DNA from: an uncultured Woeseiaceae bacterium
Lineage (GTDB): Bacteria; Pseudomonadota; Gammaproteobacteria; Steroidobacterales; Woeseiaceae
NCBI GenBank assembly: GCA_945787845.1
Contig: CALZJH010000004.1
Location: 186,001 to 250,000, forward strand
Reading direction: 5' to 3'
Length of the DNA stretch: 64,000 nucleotides
A program made the position numbers and the translations under genes. The notes under the pieces are model-generated. The model did not search any database. It was not told the DNA's origin and saw only the letters and a list, made by a program, of their open reading frames with translations. Positions 34,068 through 43,771 of the stretch are shown in pieces (within the stretch, counting starts at the first letter, position 1; every line of letters begins with the position of its first letter).

Positions 34068-36434
34068 CTAGTCGACAGTTTCGCCCGCGAGGAACATCCA
34101 GGTCTCGATAACCGTATCGGGATTGAGCGACATACTTTCAATTCCCTGGTCCAGCAGCCAGCGAGCCAGGTCGGCATGGTCCGACGGCCCCTGCCCACAG
34201 ATGCCAACGTACTTGTTGTGCGCCTTGCAGGCGGAAATCGTCATGGCCAGCAGGGCCTTGACCGCATCATCGCGCTCATCGAAATTATCCGCGACCAGCG
34301 CAGAGTCGCGATCCAGTCCCAGGGCCAGTTGCGTCATGTCGTTTGAGCCAATCGACATACCATCGAAGTGCTCGAGATACTGATCCGCCAGCAGGGCATT
34401 CGTGGGCAGTTCCGACATCATGATCACCTTGAGATCGTGTTTGCCACGTTCCAGGCCGTTAGCTGCCATCAGGTCGATAACGTCTTTCGCCTGCTTCACG
34501 GTCCGAACGAACGGAATCATGATCTGCACGTTCTTGAGGCCCATGTCCTCGCGCACCCGGCGTAGCGCCCGACACTCCAGTTCAAAACATGGTTTGAAAC
34601 TCTCAGACACATAGCGGGCGGCGCCACGGAATCCGAGCATCGGGTTTTCTTCGTCGGGTTCATAACGCCTGCCACCGATCAGGTTGGCGTATTCATTGGA
34701 CTTGAAGTCAGACATCCGCACGATGACTGGCTCCGGCGCAAACGCGGCTGCAATCGTCGCCACACCCTCGGCCAGTTTGTCGACAAAGAACTCGACCGGA
34801 TCGGGATACCCGGCCATCTGGTCATCGATTGCCGCCTTCGTATCCGCATCCTGACCGTTATAGTCGAGCAGGGCCTGTGGATGAACGCCGATCATGCGGT
34901 TGATGATGAACTCGAGTCGTGCGAGACCCACACCCCGGTTTGGAATATTTGCAAAGTCAAACGCGCGATCCGGGTTGCCGACATTCATCATGATCTTGAC
35001 CGGAATGTCCGGCAGGGCATCCAGCTCGATGTTCTTTTCTTCAAAATCGAGGCGACCCTCGTAGACAAAGCCCTCGTCGCCTTCGGCGCAACTGACGGTT
35101 ACGTCGGCGCCGTCCGGGATCGTCTCGGTTGCATTACCGCAGCCAACGACGGCCGGGATGCCGAGCTCACGCGCGATGATGGCGGCGTGGCAGGTGCGTC
35201 CACCACGATTCGTGACAATTGCCGAGGCGCGTTTCATCACCGGCTCCCAGTCCGGGTCCGTCATGTCCGATACGAGCACGTCGCCGGCGCGCACGCGATT
35301 CATTTCGGCCACCGAACGAATAACTTTCGCCGTGCCCGAACCTATCTTGTGCCCGATACTCCGGCCGGTAATGATGACGTCGCCAGAGTCCTTGAGTGTA
35401 AACCGCTGTATGGACCTGCCGCTGCGACTTTGCACCGTTTCGGGGCGAGCCTGCAGAATGTACAGCTTGCCGTCATTGCCGTCCTTGCCCCATTCAATAT
35501 CCATGGGTCGGCCATAGTGGTTCTCAATCGTGACGGCCATTTTTGCCAGCTCAACAATGTCGTCATCGCTGATGGAAAACGTCAGGCTGTCGCCTTCGTC
35601 GACGTCCACAGTATCGACCGTCTTGCCCGGCGCAGGATTGTCGCTGTAGACCATCTTGATCGCCTTGCTGCCGAGGTTCTTGCGCAAAATCGGATGCTTA
35701 CCATTGGCCAGCGCGGGCTTGTACACATAGAACTCGTCGGGATTGACCGCTCCCTGCACGACCGTCTCACCGAGTCCCCACGATGACGTGATAAACACCG
35801 CGTCACGGAATCCCGTCTCGGTATCCAGCGTAAACAGGACGCCCGACGAGCCGACGTCGCTACGAACCATTGTCTGGACACCCGCTGACAGCGCGACGTC
35901 CGCATGCACGAAACCATGGTGAACGCGATAGGCAATGGCACGATCGTTGAAAAGTGATGCGAATACCTGGTGCATGGCCTCGACCACGTTGTCCAGGCCG
36001 CGTACGTTGAGGTAGGTTTCCTGCTGGCCGGCGAAAGAGGCGTCGGGCAGGTCCTCCGCGGTCGCGGACGAGCGCACGGCCACAGCGATATCCCGGCCCC
36101 CGTGCATTTCTTCCCAGGCTGCGCCCACATCCCGCATCAGGTCGTCGGGGAGGGGAGTCTCCATTATCCAGCCACGAATCGATGCACCGGCGCTTGTCAG
36201 GGCCTCGATGTCGTCGACATCGAGGCTATCCAGCACCTCGTGGATACGCTTGTCGAGCCCGCCGGTGCTCAGGAACTTGCGATACGCCGCTGCGGTAGTT
36301 GCGAATCCTCCCGGAACTGCGACGCCAAGGTTGGAAAGGTTGCTGATCATTTCACCGAGGGAGGCATTCTTCCCGCCGACGGTTTCAACGTCGTCCATGC
36401 CAAGCTCATCGAGCTTGATGACATATGGCTCCAA
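34068..36434 (-). CDS. ppsA: Phosphoenolpyruvate synthase
   Basis: The 788-aa enzyme makes PEP from pyruvate and ATP for gluconeogenesis. It has the ATP-grasp domain ([32 protein letters not shown]), the phospho-His domain ([20 protein letters not shown]) and the C-terminal PEP-binding barrel ([26 protein letters not shown]). The start is TTG with GGGAG six bases upstream. It is divergent from its regulator, 46 bases apart. Confidence 0.97.
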   Translation of the reverse strand: MEPYVIKLDELGMDDVETVGGKNASLGEMISNLSNLGVAVPGGFATTAAAYRKFLSTGGLDKRIHEVLDSLDVDDIEALTSAGASIRGWIMETPLPDDLMRDVGAAWEEMHGGRDIAVAVRSSATAEDLPDASFAGQQETYLNVRGLDNVVEAMHQVFASLFNDRAIAYRVHHGFVHADVALSAGVQTMVRSDVGSSGVLFTLDTETGFRDAVFITSSWGLGETVVQGAVNPDEFYVYKPALANGKHPILRKNLGSKAIKMVYSDNPAPGKTVDTVDVDEGDSLTFSISDDDIVELAKMAVTIENHYGRPMDIEWGKDGNDGKLYILQARPETVQSRSGRSIQRFTLKDSGDVIITGRSIGHKIGSGTAKVIRSVAEMNRVRAGDVLVSDMTDPDWEPVMKRASAIVTNRGGRTCHAAIIARELGIPAVVGCGNATETIPDGADVTVSCAEGDEGFVYEGRLDFEEKNIELDALPDIPVKIMMNVGNPDRAFDFANIPNRGVGLARLEFIINRMIGVHPQALLDYNGQDADTKAAIDDQMAGYPDPVEFFVDKLAEGVATIAAAFAPEPVIVRMSDFKSNEYANLIGGRRYEPDEENPMLGFRGAARYVSESFKPCFELECRALRRVREDMGLKNVQIMIPFVRTVKQAKDVIDLMAANGLERGKHDLKVIMMSELPTNALLADQYLEHFDGMSIGSNDMTQLALGLDRDSALVADNFDERDDAVKALLAMTISACKAHNKYVGICGQGPSDHADLARWLLDQGIESMSLNPDTVIETWMFLAGETVD

Positions 36435-36480
36435 GTCCTACTCCCTTGTGTTCCCCGGCAGGAACTGGACAATCCTACCG

Positions 36481-37305
36481 ATGGACGAGCGCGTCGTATT
36501 TTTTGTTTCCGATCAAACCGGGGTCACGGCAGAGACCCTCGGTCACAGCCTGATTACGCAGTTTGCCGGCCAGAATTTTCGCCAAACGACTTTGCCATTT
36601 ATAGATTCTGATGACAAGGCGCACGAGGCTGTCGAGACAATTAACGCTGTTGCCGCAAAGAGTGCGCTGAACCCGATCGTCTTTTCGACCATGGTTCAGC
36701 CCAATCTGCGTGAGATTGTTAAGGAATCCGCGGGCCTGCACCTCGACATTTTCGACGCATTTCTCCAGCAGCTGGCGGACGAATTTGGCGAGGTGCCCGG
36801 ATACCAGCCAGGCCGGGCGCACGGCATGAGTGACATCGATGCTTACATGAAGCGGATCGAGGCCACCAATTTTGCACTGGCGAACGATGACGGCGGGATC
36901 AGCCGCAACTATGACGTCGCCGACGTTATTCTCGTCGGTGTTTCCCGGTCGGGAAAGACGCCGACCTGTCTGTACCTGGCACTGCAGTACGGCGTATACG
37001 CGGCAAATTACCCGTTGACCGACGACGAACTCGAGAGCGGCGCACTGCCGGATTTCCTGCTACAGCAAAAGCACAAGCTCTTCGGATTAACGATTGCACC
37101 GGAACGCTTGCGCGAAATTCGCAAGGAGCGGCGACCGTTAGGGAACTATTCGTCGGCGCAGCAGGTACGCTTTGAACTACGAGAAGCCGACAAGATCTTC
37201 CGTCGCTACGGGATTCCGAATGTCAATACGACGAGTTTTTCGATCGAAGAGATTTCCAGCAGAATCCTGGATAGTACCGGGGTAGAGCGCAGAGTTCGAC
37301 CCTGA
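36481..37305 (+). CDS. ppsR: PEP synthetase regulatory protein (kinase/pyrophosphorylase)
   Basis: From ATG 36481 the product is 274 aa; the longer frame is antisense to ppsA. It is a DUF299 protein that ADP-dependently phosphorylates, and Pi-dependently reactivates, PEP synthase. Signatures are FFVSDQTGVTAETLGHSL, the P-loop GVSRSGKTPTCLYLA, and NVNTTSFSIEEISSRI. Its divergent position next to ppsA confirms the target. Confidence 0.96.
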   Translation: MDERVVFFVSDQTGVTAETLGHSLITQFAGQNFRQTTLPFIDSDDKAHEAVETINAVAAKSALNPIVFSTMVQPNLREIVKESAGLHLDIFDAFLQQLADEFGEVPGYQPGRAHGMSDIDAYMKRIEATNFALANDDGGISRNYDVADVILVGVSRSGKTPTCLYLALQYGVYAANYPLTDDELESGALPDFLLQQKHKLFGLTIAPERLREIRKERRPLGNYSSAQQVRFELREADKIFRRYGIPNVNTTSFSIEEISSRILDSTGVERRVRP

Positions 37306-37338
37306 TATTGACGGACGGGTGCTGCTATATTTGGCGGC

Positions 37339-37794
37339 ATGTTGCTCGATTCACACCTTGTACCTGAGACCGCTGCCAGGCCCGGAAGCTTCGTTGGCCT
37401 GATGGCCCTGTATGAGAGTAACTACCTGCGACTGATGCGCCTGATTCCCGAGGTCGAGCGTCTCGACGGTTGCTTTCGCTCGCGCGTGGCGGGTGACTGC
37501 GATCTGCACGTGGAGATTCTGGAGCGGTGTCGGTACACGGTGACGCTGTCCCTGACCTATCATTTTGAAACCGACGACGGCCTGCTCGTGGACCCGGACA
37601 TGACGGTGCGTGTGTATCTCGACTGCCTGCTTGCCGAGGTCATGTCGATCGGCCCCAGGCAGCGACACGCGACACTCCGCAAGCTGGTACAGGAACACCA
37701 CAAGGAGCTGGGCCGGCGCTGGCGCCGGAATATCGTCCTGAACAAGTGGCTCGACTACCTGTCCGACCAGGGACACCTCGTCCTCGAGCGCTAA
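37339..37794 (+). CDS. DUF1249 protein (YqiB-like)
   Basis: The 151-aa cytoplasmic protein matches DUF1249: FVGLMALYESNYLRLMRLIP, then DPDMTVRVYLDCLLAEVMSI and NKWLDYLSDQGH. Function is unknown. It is conserved in Gammaproteobacteria. It lies 33 bases after ppsR in the same direction. Confidence 0.85.
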   Translation: MLLDSHLVPETAARPGSFVGLMALYESNYLRLMRLIPEVERLDGCFRSRVAGDCDLHVEILERCRYTVTLSLTYHFETDDGLLVDPDMTVRVYLDCLLAEVMSIGPRQRHATLRKLVQEHHKELGRRWRRNIVLNKWLDYLSDQGHLVLER

Positions 37795-37841
37795 AACTGT
37801 CGATTCGGTCAGGGTAAGCACCCGGCATTGCTGAGATCATT

Positions 37842-38933
37842 ATGTCCGACAACGCTCCCCGCGAACGCGCGTTGCATTTGGATTATGTAAAGAGATTAGC
37901 TTTGACGAGTATCACGACAATATTCAAAGGTGAGCCTGAACCGGCCGAGGAACCGGACAAGCTTGTTGACCTGTTCCGCAACCGCATCGAACTCAAAAAA
38001 GAGTTTGCAGCGCTGCGCGACGAGAAATATGAGCTCCAGGACCGCATCAAGGCGCACTGCGGTGCTACTGAACGCGTTCAGCAGAAACTCAATCACATCG
38101 AGGCGCTACTGCTCGATCCGGAATGGGTGCACAACGTTGTTGTGTTCTACCAGCTGCGGCGGCTCGCTGCTCACTGCGAGGGGAGACTCGAGCGCTTCGC
38201 AGAACAACTCAAGCAACAACGCGAACAGCGCGTCCACAGCCGCGTGCTGGTGTCCTGGAACAAGGAGAAAACCAAATTAATGGAGCGCGTGACGGCGCGC
38301 ATCGGTGAACACCGTATGCGCGTGCAGACGCTCGAGGACCAATTGCAGGCCCAACGTCACAAGCTGCAAACAATGGGTGGGATAGCGAAGATGCTTCACG
38401 GTCGGTCACAGGAAACTTCTGTCGACCAGCTGGAGGCGTCGGTGGCAGCGGCCCAGGGGCGGGAGCGCGAGTTGTTACAGAAACTCGAAGACACCGAAAA
38501 GCTCGAGCCGCCTCCGCACCAGGGGCTGGACATCACGGCCAAGCGGTCGATCAATTTCATGATTCTTGCGTTTGCCCAACAGCTCTACCTCGACTACGTG
38601 GAAGACGACCTGGTCGCGCTCGCCAAGGAATCGAGAGAGAAGAGCGTCGGCGCCGTTAACTACGGCAGCAAGGCTGACTGTGATGACCTTCTGGAGCTCA
38701 TCACCCGGCGCAAGGAAGAAATAGAGCAGGCGGGTGACTTTGCGGATGTGCTGCAAGCCCGAGCAAAGAAAATCGCAGAATTCGCCCAGTTTCGTCATGA
38801 CGACGATGCGGTGCCCGTGCCGGCGACGGTCGCGACGATTTTCGAGATCGACAAAAACGGCGTCATCAGAACATCGGACGCCAACCTTCTCGGCGAGAAT
38901 TACTTCAGTATTGCAAAGGTAATGAGCCGATAG
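37842..38933 (+). CDS. Unrecognised coiled-coil protein
   Basis: The 363-aa product has no signal peptide, no membrane segment and no domain I can name. A conserved-looking start (HLDYVKRLALTSITTIFKGE) leads into long charged helices (45-230) rich in Glu, Lys, Arg and Gln. A helical globular segment follows (SINFMILAFAQQLYLDYVED) and then a short C-terminal beta-like end (VPATVATIFEIDKNGVI). Codon use matches its neighbours, so it is a real gene. It is convergent with a small exported protein gene. Confidence 0.75.
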   Translation: MSDNAPRERALHLDYVKRLALTSITTIFKGEPEPAEEPDKLVDLFRNRIELKKEFAALRDEKYELQDRIKAHCGATERVQQKLNHIEALLLDPEWVHNVVVFYQLRRLAAHCEGRLERFAEQLKQQREQRVHSRVLVSWNKEKTKLMERVTARIGEHRMRVQTLEDQLQAQRHKLQTMGGIAKMLHGRSQETSVDQLEASVAAAQGRERELLQKLEDTEKLEPPPHQGLDITAKRSINFMILAFAQQLYLDYVEDDLVALAKESREKSVGAVNYGSKADCDDLLELITRRKEEIEQAGDFADVLQARAKKIAEFAQFRHDDDAVPVPATVATIFEIDKNGVIRTSDANLLGENYFSIAKVMSR

Positions 38934-38936
38934 GCT

Positions 38937-39359
38937 CTAGATATCTTTTCGGAACATCTGCCGTCTGAAGGGCACCAGTTCGTTGTCCGAGACACGGCGC
39001 AGCCTGGTCTCCGTAACCTCGTCGCCCTCGGACTCCGCCACTTCAGCGTCCTGCGACGCACTGTCGTCGGCGAATACTTTGCGTGCAGCAGCTTCTACAC
39101 GGGGTTTCAGGAGGTGGTCGTCGGCGACGGACTCTATAGTCGTGGCCACTGACCTGGGTTCGTCATTGCCGCTGACCTCGTGGCTCGCCGTGGCCAGCTC
39201 ATGGGTTTCAACGTCCAGCGATGCGGCACGATCGTCCCTGCAGGCGAGGCCACGGTCGGGTGCGGCCAGCACAGGTACAGCAAAACAGCCAGTCAGCAGA
39301 AGCACAGCGGCTGTTGCCGCGATATTGCCTCGTTTCGGCGCTGTTGGCCGTACTGCCAT
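38937..39359 (-). CDS. Small exported hypothetical protein
   Basis: The 140-aa product has an N-terminal signal peptide (ATAAVLLLTGCFAVPVLAA) with a possible lipobox Cys (LTGC), followed by an acidic, low-complexity region. I recognise no family. The gene lies upstream of nothing obvious and is separated by 92 bases from prc, in the same direction. It is likely real, but its function is unknown. Confidence 0.6.
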   Translation of the reverse strand: MAVRPTAPKRGNIAATAAVLLLTGCFAVPVLAAPDRGLACRDDRAASLDVETHELATASHEVSGNDEPRSVATTIESVADDHLLKPRVEAAARKVFADDSASQDAEVAESEGDEVTETRLRRVSDNELVPFRRQMFRKDI

Positions 39360-39451
39360 GGCGTGCCCCCATCACATTGATCGCAGAGTACGATCGGCTA
39401 GGTGTTATAGCCGAGTATAACACCGCGATTTATCGGGTCAAGCGCGCGCCG

Positions 39452-41575
39452 TCAGGGCCGCACCTGGGCCGTTTTTGCCGGTTGGCTCGCCATTTCCCGC
39501 ATCGTGGCGAGGTCCGTGACGATGCCCGCCGCCTGATCCAGCAGGATGTCCGGGAACTCGTCTTCCTCAATATCGTCGAGGCTTTCGACCGGTTCGATAC
39601 CCAGGGCCACACGGCGCTCGTTCTCGCGATCCAGGCGGCGCTGTAACTCCTGCTCGTGTTCATCGCGGCGCGTCTGCATATTCAGCGACATGGTCTTCTT
39701 CGCCGAGATCTCCTCGGCGGCCCGAATCATATCCAGCTGGTACTGGAAGTTCGGGTCGTCCTTGGTGCGTTCTGCATAGGACACCGTAAGCGATTCGATC
39801 ATACCCTCGAGCGGCTTGCCGGCCCGGAAGCGGGTCGTCTGTACCGTGTCCCAGGGCAGGGCCGTGTCACGGGCACTTTCACCGATCAGTTCTGCATTGA
39901 TGTGCGATGGCAGCGCAATATCCGGGTCGACCCCGCGATGCTGCGTGCTCTCGCCGGTTACCCGATAGTACTTGCCAATCGTCAGCGTAAGTTGCCCAAA
40001 GCCCTTGTCGTCTTCACTGCGCAGGTACTGGTCGAGCGAATACAGGTTCTGCACGGTGCCTTTGCCGAAGGTCTGCTGGCCAACGACAACACCGCGCGCA
40101 TAATCCTGGATGGCGGCGGAGAAAATCTCGGACGCAGACGCACTGTAGCGATCGACCAAAACGGCCATTGGGCCGCTGTAGGCGACGCGTGGCACGGGAT
40201 CGGGGTCATCGAGACGACTGATACGGCCGTTGGCGTTGCGCAGTTGCACAACCGGGCCGTTGTCGATGAACAGTCCTGACAGGGCGGTCGCCTCCGTGAG
40301 GTGTCCGCCACCATTGCCACGAAGATCGATCACAAGTCCGTCAATGCCTTCTTCCTCGAGTTCGGCGATAAGGCGCTTGACGTCTTTGGTCGTGCTCTTG
40401 TAATCCTTGTCGCCGCTGCTCAGGGCGCGGTAGTCACGATAGAAGCTCGGGACATCGATCACGCCGATGGACCACTCACGACCATCGCGCTGGATCTTGG
40501 TGATCTCGGCCTTGGCAGCCTGCTCTTCAAGTTTCACCTGGCCACGAGTCAGGTCGACGAATGTCTTGGGGCTTCCCGGCAGCGAATTCGCCGGGATTAT
40601 CTCCAGGCGAACCACGGACTCCGCGGGGCCGCGGATCAGCTCAACGACGTCGTCGAGCCGCCAGCCGATCACGTCAACGATTTCTCCATCGCTACCCTGA
40701 GCGACCCCGGTAATGCGGTCTTCAGGCTTGAGGGAACCGTCGGCGGCGGCAGGACCGCCCGGTATGATCCCGGCGATTTTTACGAAGTCCCCATCCGTCT
40801 GCAGCGAGGCCCCGATACCGAAGTACGACAGGCTCATCTGGATGCGGTACTCCTCGGAATTGCGAGGCGACAGGTAGCTCGAGTGTGGATCCAGCGTGTG
40901 CGCGAACGCGTTCATGAAGCGCTCAAACACATCATCATTATTGACCTGGTTCAGGCGTTTCAGGAAACCTCGATAACGATCGCCAAGCACCTCCTGGATC
41001 TTCTCCCAGGGTTCCTCTTCCAACGCGAGGTTCAGCGCATCGTTCTTGACGCGTTGGCGCCAGATCTCGTCGAGTTCGGCCGAGGACGCTACCCAGGGCT
41101 CCTCGGAACGGTCGAACTGGTAGGTTTCGTCGACGGTGAAGTCCGGCTCCGTCTCAAGTTGCGTTAGCGCAAAGTCCAGCCTTTCGCGAACGCGTGTCTG
41201 GTACACCTGGAACATCTCGAATACCGGATCCAGCGGTTTGCTCTTGACGAGGTCGTCAAGTTCGTAGCGGAATGTCTCGAAGTACTCGATATCTCCCTTG
41301 AGCAGGTACATCCGGTTCCGGTCGAGAGACTCGATGTAAAGATCAAGGACCTGCGAGGACAGTTCGTCATCGACAGCGACATGATTGTAGTGCTGCTGCT
41401 GAACAAACTGGGTGATGATCTCACCAATCTTCTCGTGACGTTGTTCAGGGTGAAGAAAGCTCTTCTGATCGAGTGCGGTTGTCGTGCTCAGTACGGGCGC
41501 GCAGACGAGGGCGATGCCCAGTCCTGCAAGCCAGTTGATACGGCGTATTCCGGTTTTCGTCAAAGCAATCTCCAA
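39452..41575 (-). CDS. prc: Tail-specific (carboxy-terminal processing) protease Prc
   Basis: The periplasmic protease is 707 aa, close to E. coli Prc. It starts with a signal segment (WLAGLGIALVCAPVLSTTTA), then the N-terminal helical domain, a PDZ domain (about 235-325) and the S41 peptidase core. The catalytic Ser and Lys are in YSASASEIFSAA and QQTFGKGTVQ. The C-terminal DUF3340 region has LPWDTVQTTRF. It trims lipoproteins and murein hydrolases in relatives. Confidence 0.95.
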   Translation of the reverse strand: MEIALTKTGIRRINWLAGLGIALVCAPVLSTTTALDQKSFLHPEQRHEKIGEIITQFVQQQHYNHVAVDDELSSQVLDLYIESLDRNRMYLLKGDIEYFETFRYELDDLVKSKPLDPVFEMFQVYQTRVRERLDFALTQLETEPDFTVDETYQFDRSEEPWVASSAELDEIWRQRVKNDALNLALEEEPWEKIQEVLGDRYRGFLKRLNQVNNDDVFERFMNAFAHTLDPHSSYLSPRNSEEYRIQMSLSYFGIGASLQTDGDFVKIAGIIPGGPAAADGSLKPEDRITGVAQGSDGEIVDVIGWRLDDVVELIRGPAESVVRLEIIPANSLPGSPKTFVDLTRGQVKLEEQAAKAEITKIQRDGREWSIGVIDVPSFYRDYRALSSGDKDYKSTTKDVKRLIAELEEEGIDGLVIDLRGNGGGHLTEATALSGLFIDNGPVVQLRNANGRISRLDDPDPVPRVAYSGPMAVLVDRYSASASEIFSAAIQDYARGVVVGQQTFGKGTVQNLYSLDQYLRSEDDKGFGQLTLTIGKYYRVTGESTQHRGVDPDIALPSHINAELIGESARDTALPWDTVQTTRFRAGKPLEGMIESLTVSYAERTKDDPNFQYQLDMIRAAEEISAKKTMSLNMQTRRDEHEQELQRRLDRENERRVALGIEPVESLDDIEEDEFPDILLDQAAGIVTDLATMREMASQPAKTAQVRP

Positions 41576-41704
41576 TCTGCCAAAGAGGTTTCAGCCAACC
41601 CTGTTGTGGGCTAGGCTAGAGGTCCTGTGCCCGTTGTTCAAGGGCATATTCGTCATATTCTTCAATAATGTGCGGCTAGCTTTACCGCAACGGAAAAAAA
41701 TCAC

Positions 41705-41989
41705 ATGCGTCCATTGTCTGCCGTCACGCTGATCATCCTGGGATCGTGCTTTGCGATCACTTTCAGCCTGACCGCCGTCATTATCGTCGTCCTTGTGCTC
41801 GGGGACGAGTATCCTCGCCTGCAACGAGAATTCGAGCCCTTGCTGAACAGCCTGTTTCTCTTTCTCGGTATGACCGTGATCTCAGCCTTAAGTTTCTACA
41901 CGCTCGTAAAAAACCACCGTCTGCGCTTTTGGGCGCAGGCCGCCATGTGGCTCGGCCTGTTCGGCACCGGCTATTACTATTGGCCGTGA
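41705..41989 (+). CDS. Small membrane protein, unknown
   Basis: The 94-aa product has three predicted membrane spans: about 5-32, 46-68 and 74-92. No family is recognised. It is divergent from prc and convergent with the DUF1232 gene; codon use is typical, so it is probably a real gene. Confidence 0.65.
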   Translation: MRPLSAVTLIILGSCFAITFSLTAVIIVVLVLGDEYPRLQREFEPLLNSLFLFLGMTVISALSFYTLVKNHRLRFWAQAAMWLGLFGTGYYYWP

Positions 41990-41996
41990 TGTAAGG

Positions 41997-42530
41997 TCAA
42001 CGTAGCAGGCGACTGACTTTGCCGCGTCGCCGCCGCATCCGGGCCTGCAGTTCCTTGCGGCGAGTATTGAGCCAGCCCTCGCGATTCGCCGTGCTGCCAT
42101 CACCGCTCTGGGAAAGCCGCTCGCGGTAGTCGCAGAAGTCCTGGTACGCCTCGAGTTCGTGTTTAAGTTCGCGCACGACCAGTTCGATCATGATGGCGTC
42201 ATCGAGGAAACCCAGTCCCGGGATGTGGTCGGGAATCAGGTCCTCTGGTTCGGCAAAGTAGGCCAGCGCGTTCAGTACGCGAGTCGCTTCCTGGTGCGGC
42301 AGGCGCCACTCGATGTCCGAGAGCATACGGATCATCATGCGCAGTCGCTCCAGCCGATCAACGATAAAGCCGGGGGCGTCCGAGGTCGGGACGGAACTGA
42401 GAAGGTCTTCGGCGGCGGCAACGATATCCTCAGGCTGCAGGCGGCGCGCGGCATTGCGAGCCTCACTCATGATGAGGCGGAAGTGCTTCAGGTCGTCGTC
42501 GTCGAGTTCAAATGATATTCGCATGGTCAT
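41997..42530 (-). CDS. DUF1232 (YkvA-type) protein
   Basis: The 177-aa product has the YkvA/DUF1232 core: LNALAYFAEPEDLIPDHIPG followed by LGFLDDAIMIELVV. An N-terminal helical region precedes it and a basic tail (RMRRRRGKVSRLLR) follows. The function of the family is unknown. It is followed in the same direction by further small genes. Confidence 0.8.
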   Translation of the reverse strand: MTMRISFELDDDDLKHFRLIMSEARNAARRLQPEDIVAAAEDLLSSVPTSDAPGFIVDRLERLRMMIRMLSDIEWRLPHQEATRVLNALAYFAEPEDLIPDHIPGLGFLDDAIMIELVVRELKHELEAYQDFCDYRERLSQSGDGSTANREGWLNTRRKELQARMRRRRGKVSRLLR

Positions 42531-42555
42531 AGGCGAATGGTACTAAAGACCGGGG

Positions 42556-42915
42556 TCATTTGCCGAAGCGGCGATCCCAGTTCTTGGAGCGATCAAACTC
42601 ACCCGTGTTGTAGGGGTCGATGCCGGTTTCCTCACCCGAGTCAACGAGGGAATCGTCGAGGATCTTGAGAGTCTCGTGAGTGCCGGTGTCTTCGCGAATA
42701 TACTTGTTGCGGATCAGGACGTTCTTACCGGGTCCCTGGCTTTCGATTTCGCCGGACAGATCGTCATCCGCATCGACATACTCCGGGGTGCGCCGAGGGA
42801 CCTTCTGCGCAGGCGTGGGCCGCGCCGGGGTGCGCGGTGAGCGCTGAGCGGCCACAGCGTCGGGCCCACCGTCAGAAAATCGGTCTTTGAACCAGTTCTT
42901 GAGTCTCTCCAGCAT
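42556..42915 (-). CDS. Small hydrophilic hypothetical protein
   Basis: The 119-aa product has an amphipathic N-terminus (MLERLKNWFKDRFSDGGP), a Pro/Arg-rich disordered centre and a more conserved-looking end (NVLIRNKYIREDTG, GIDPYNTGEFDRSKNW). I do not recognise the family. The gene lies 26 bases before DUF1232 in the same direction and may form an operon with it. Confidence 0.6.
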   Translation of the reverse strand: MLERLKNWFKDRFSDGGPDAVAAQRSPRTPARPTPAQKVPRRTPEYVDADDDLSGEIESQGPGKNVLIRNKYIREDTGTHETLKILDDSLVDSGEETGIDPYNTGEFDRSKNWDRRFGK

Positions 42916-43056
42916 GGCAAGTAATCGGGGGTGCGTCGAGATGGGACCATTCGGTCAGGTTATTCACTGAGTCTTGCAGGATGCACCAAGCCCGACGTTA
43001 TTTCTACGCGCCCTGCCAGAGTTGTGGAGCAGGACAACTCGGATCTGTGATACAGG

Positions 43057-43356
43057 TCACGTTTTTGTGGCCGTGCGCCAGCCAAGTGCCATAAGCCGCA
43101 GGCATTGCAAAACCAGCCAGGGCGACAGGACGAGAAACCAGGCGACGGCATCACCAGACCGGATCTTGCCGCTCAGCATGCCGTAGAATTCGACGTAGCC
43201 GGCGCCCTCGTAGGCCCCGAATACCGCGTGTCCCACAAACCACACAGCGACGGGCAGAAGGACCAGCCCGACGAACAGAGAGCCGATAAGCAGCATGGCT
43301 TCGGTCTTCAGGAATTTGCCCAATGTGGACGGTTTTTTAACTGCGTCTTCACTCAC
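43057..43356 (-). CDS. Small inner-membrane protein, unknown
   Basis: The 99-aa product has two hydrophobic helices (about 18-45 and 70-92) and charged ends. The family is not recognised. The gene lies in a row of minus-strand hypothetical genes between prc and the FHA protein. Confidence 0.6.
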   Translation of the reverse strand: MSEDAVKKPSTLGKFLKTEAMLLIGSLFVGLVLLPVAVWFVGHAVFGAYEGAGYVEFYGMLSGKIRSGDAVAWFLVLSPWLVLQCLRLMALGWRTATKT

Positions 43357-43409
43357 GAATCGGCGCCAGGGGATTTGGGCCGTTATCGTTGCCTAGCCGC
43401 GTGTTCAGG

Positions 43410-43694
43410 TCAAGCGTCGTAATCGGTGCTGCGGCGCCGACGGCGATATACCAGCGCACCAAGGTGTATACAGGCGACCGAGAACAGCAGGTAGTGGGGC
43501 AGGACCCAGAACCAGGCGCTAATGTAGAGCGTAGCGAAAAATGCCAGGAAGCCGGATGCCAGGTAGAAGTACGGCAGGGTGTCGTACAGCAGCTTGGGCA
43601 GCCAGATCTTCCTACTCAAGGCGCTACTGGTCTGTCGGGTGACCTGTTGCGTATCGCTGAGCCTCGCCGACTTCCCTGCGGTGGTGCTGAGCAT
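43410..43694 (-). CDS. Small membrane protein with basic C-terminus
   Basis: I start this at ATG 43694 (94 aa), which has AGGAAGAG upstream; a TTG at 43775 overlapping the FHA stop is the alternative. Two membrane spans (LLYDTLPYFYLASGFLAFFA and a second with YISAWFWVLPHYLLF) are followed by YRRRRRS. The family is not recognised. The position suggests the end of the FHA gene's transcript. Confidence 0.6.
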   Translation of the reverse strand: MLSTTAGKSARLSDTQQVTRQTSSALSRKIWLPKLLYDTLPYFYLASGFLAFFATLYISAWFWVLPHYLLFSVACIHLGALVYRRRRRSTDYDA

Positions 43695-43771
43695 CGTGCC
43701 GTCTCTCTTCCTGATTACAGAAGAAGACTTTAGACCACTCGTAAAGAAAAGACCGTGATTACACTCACAAA

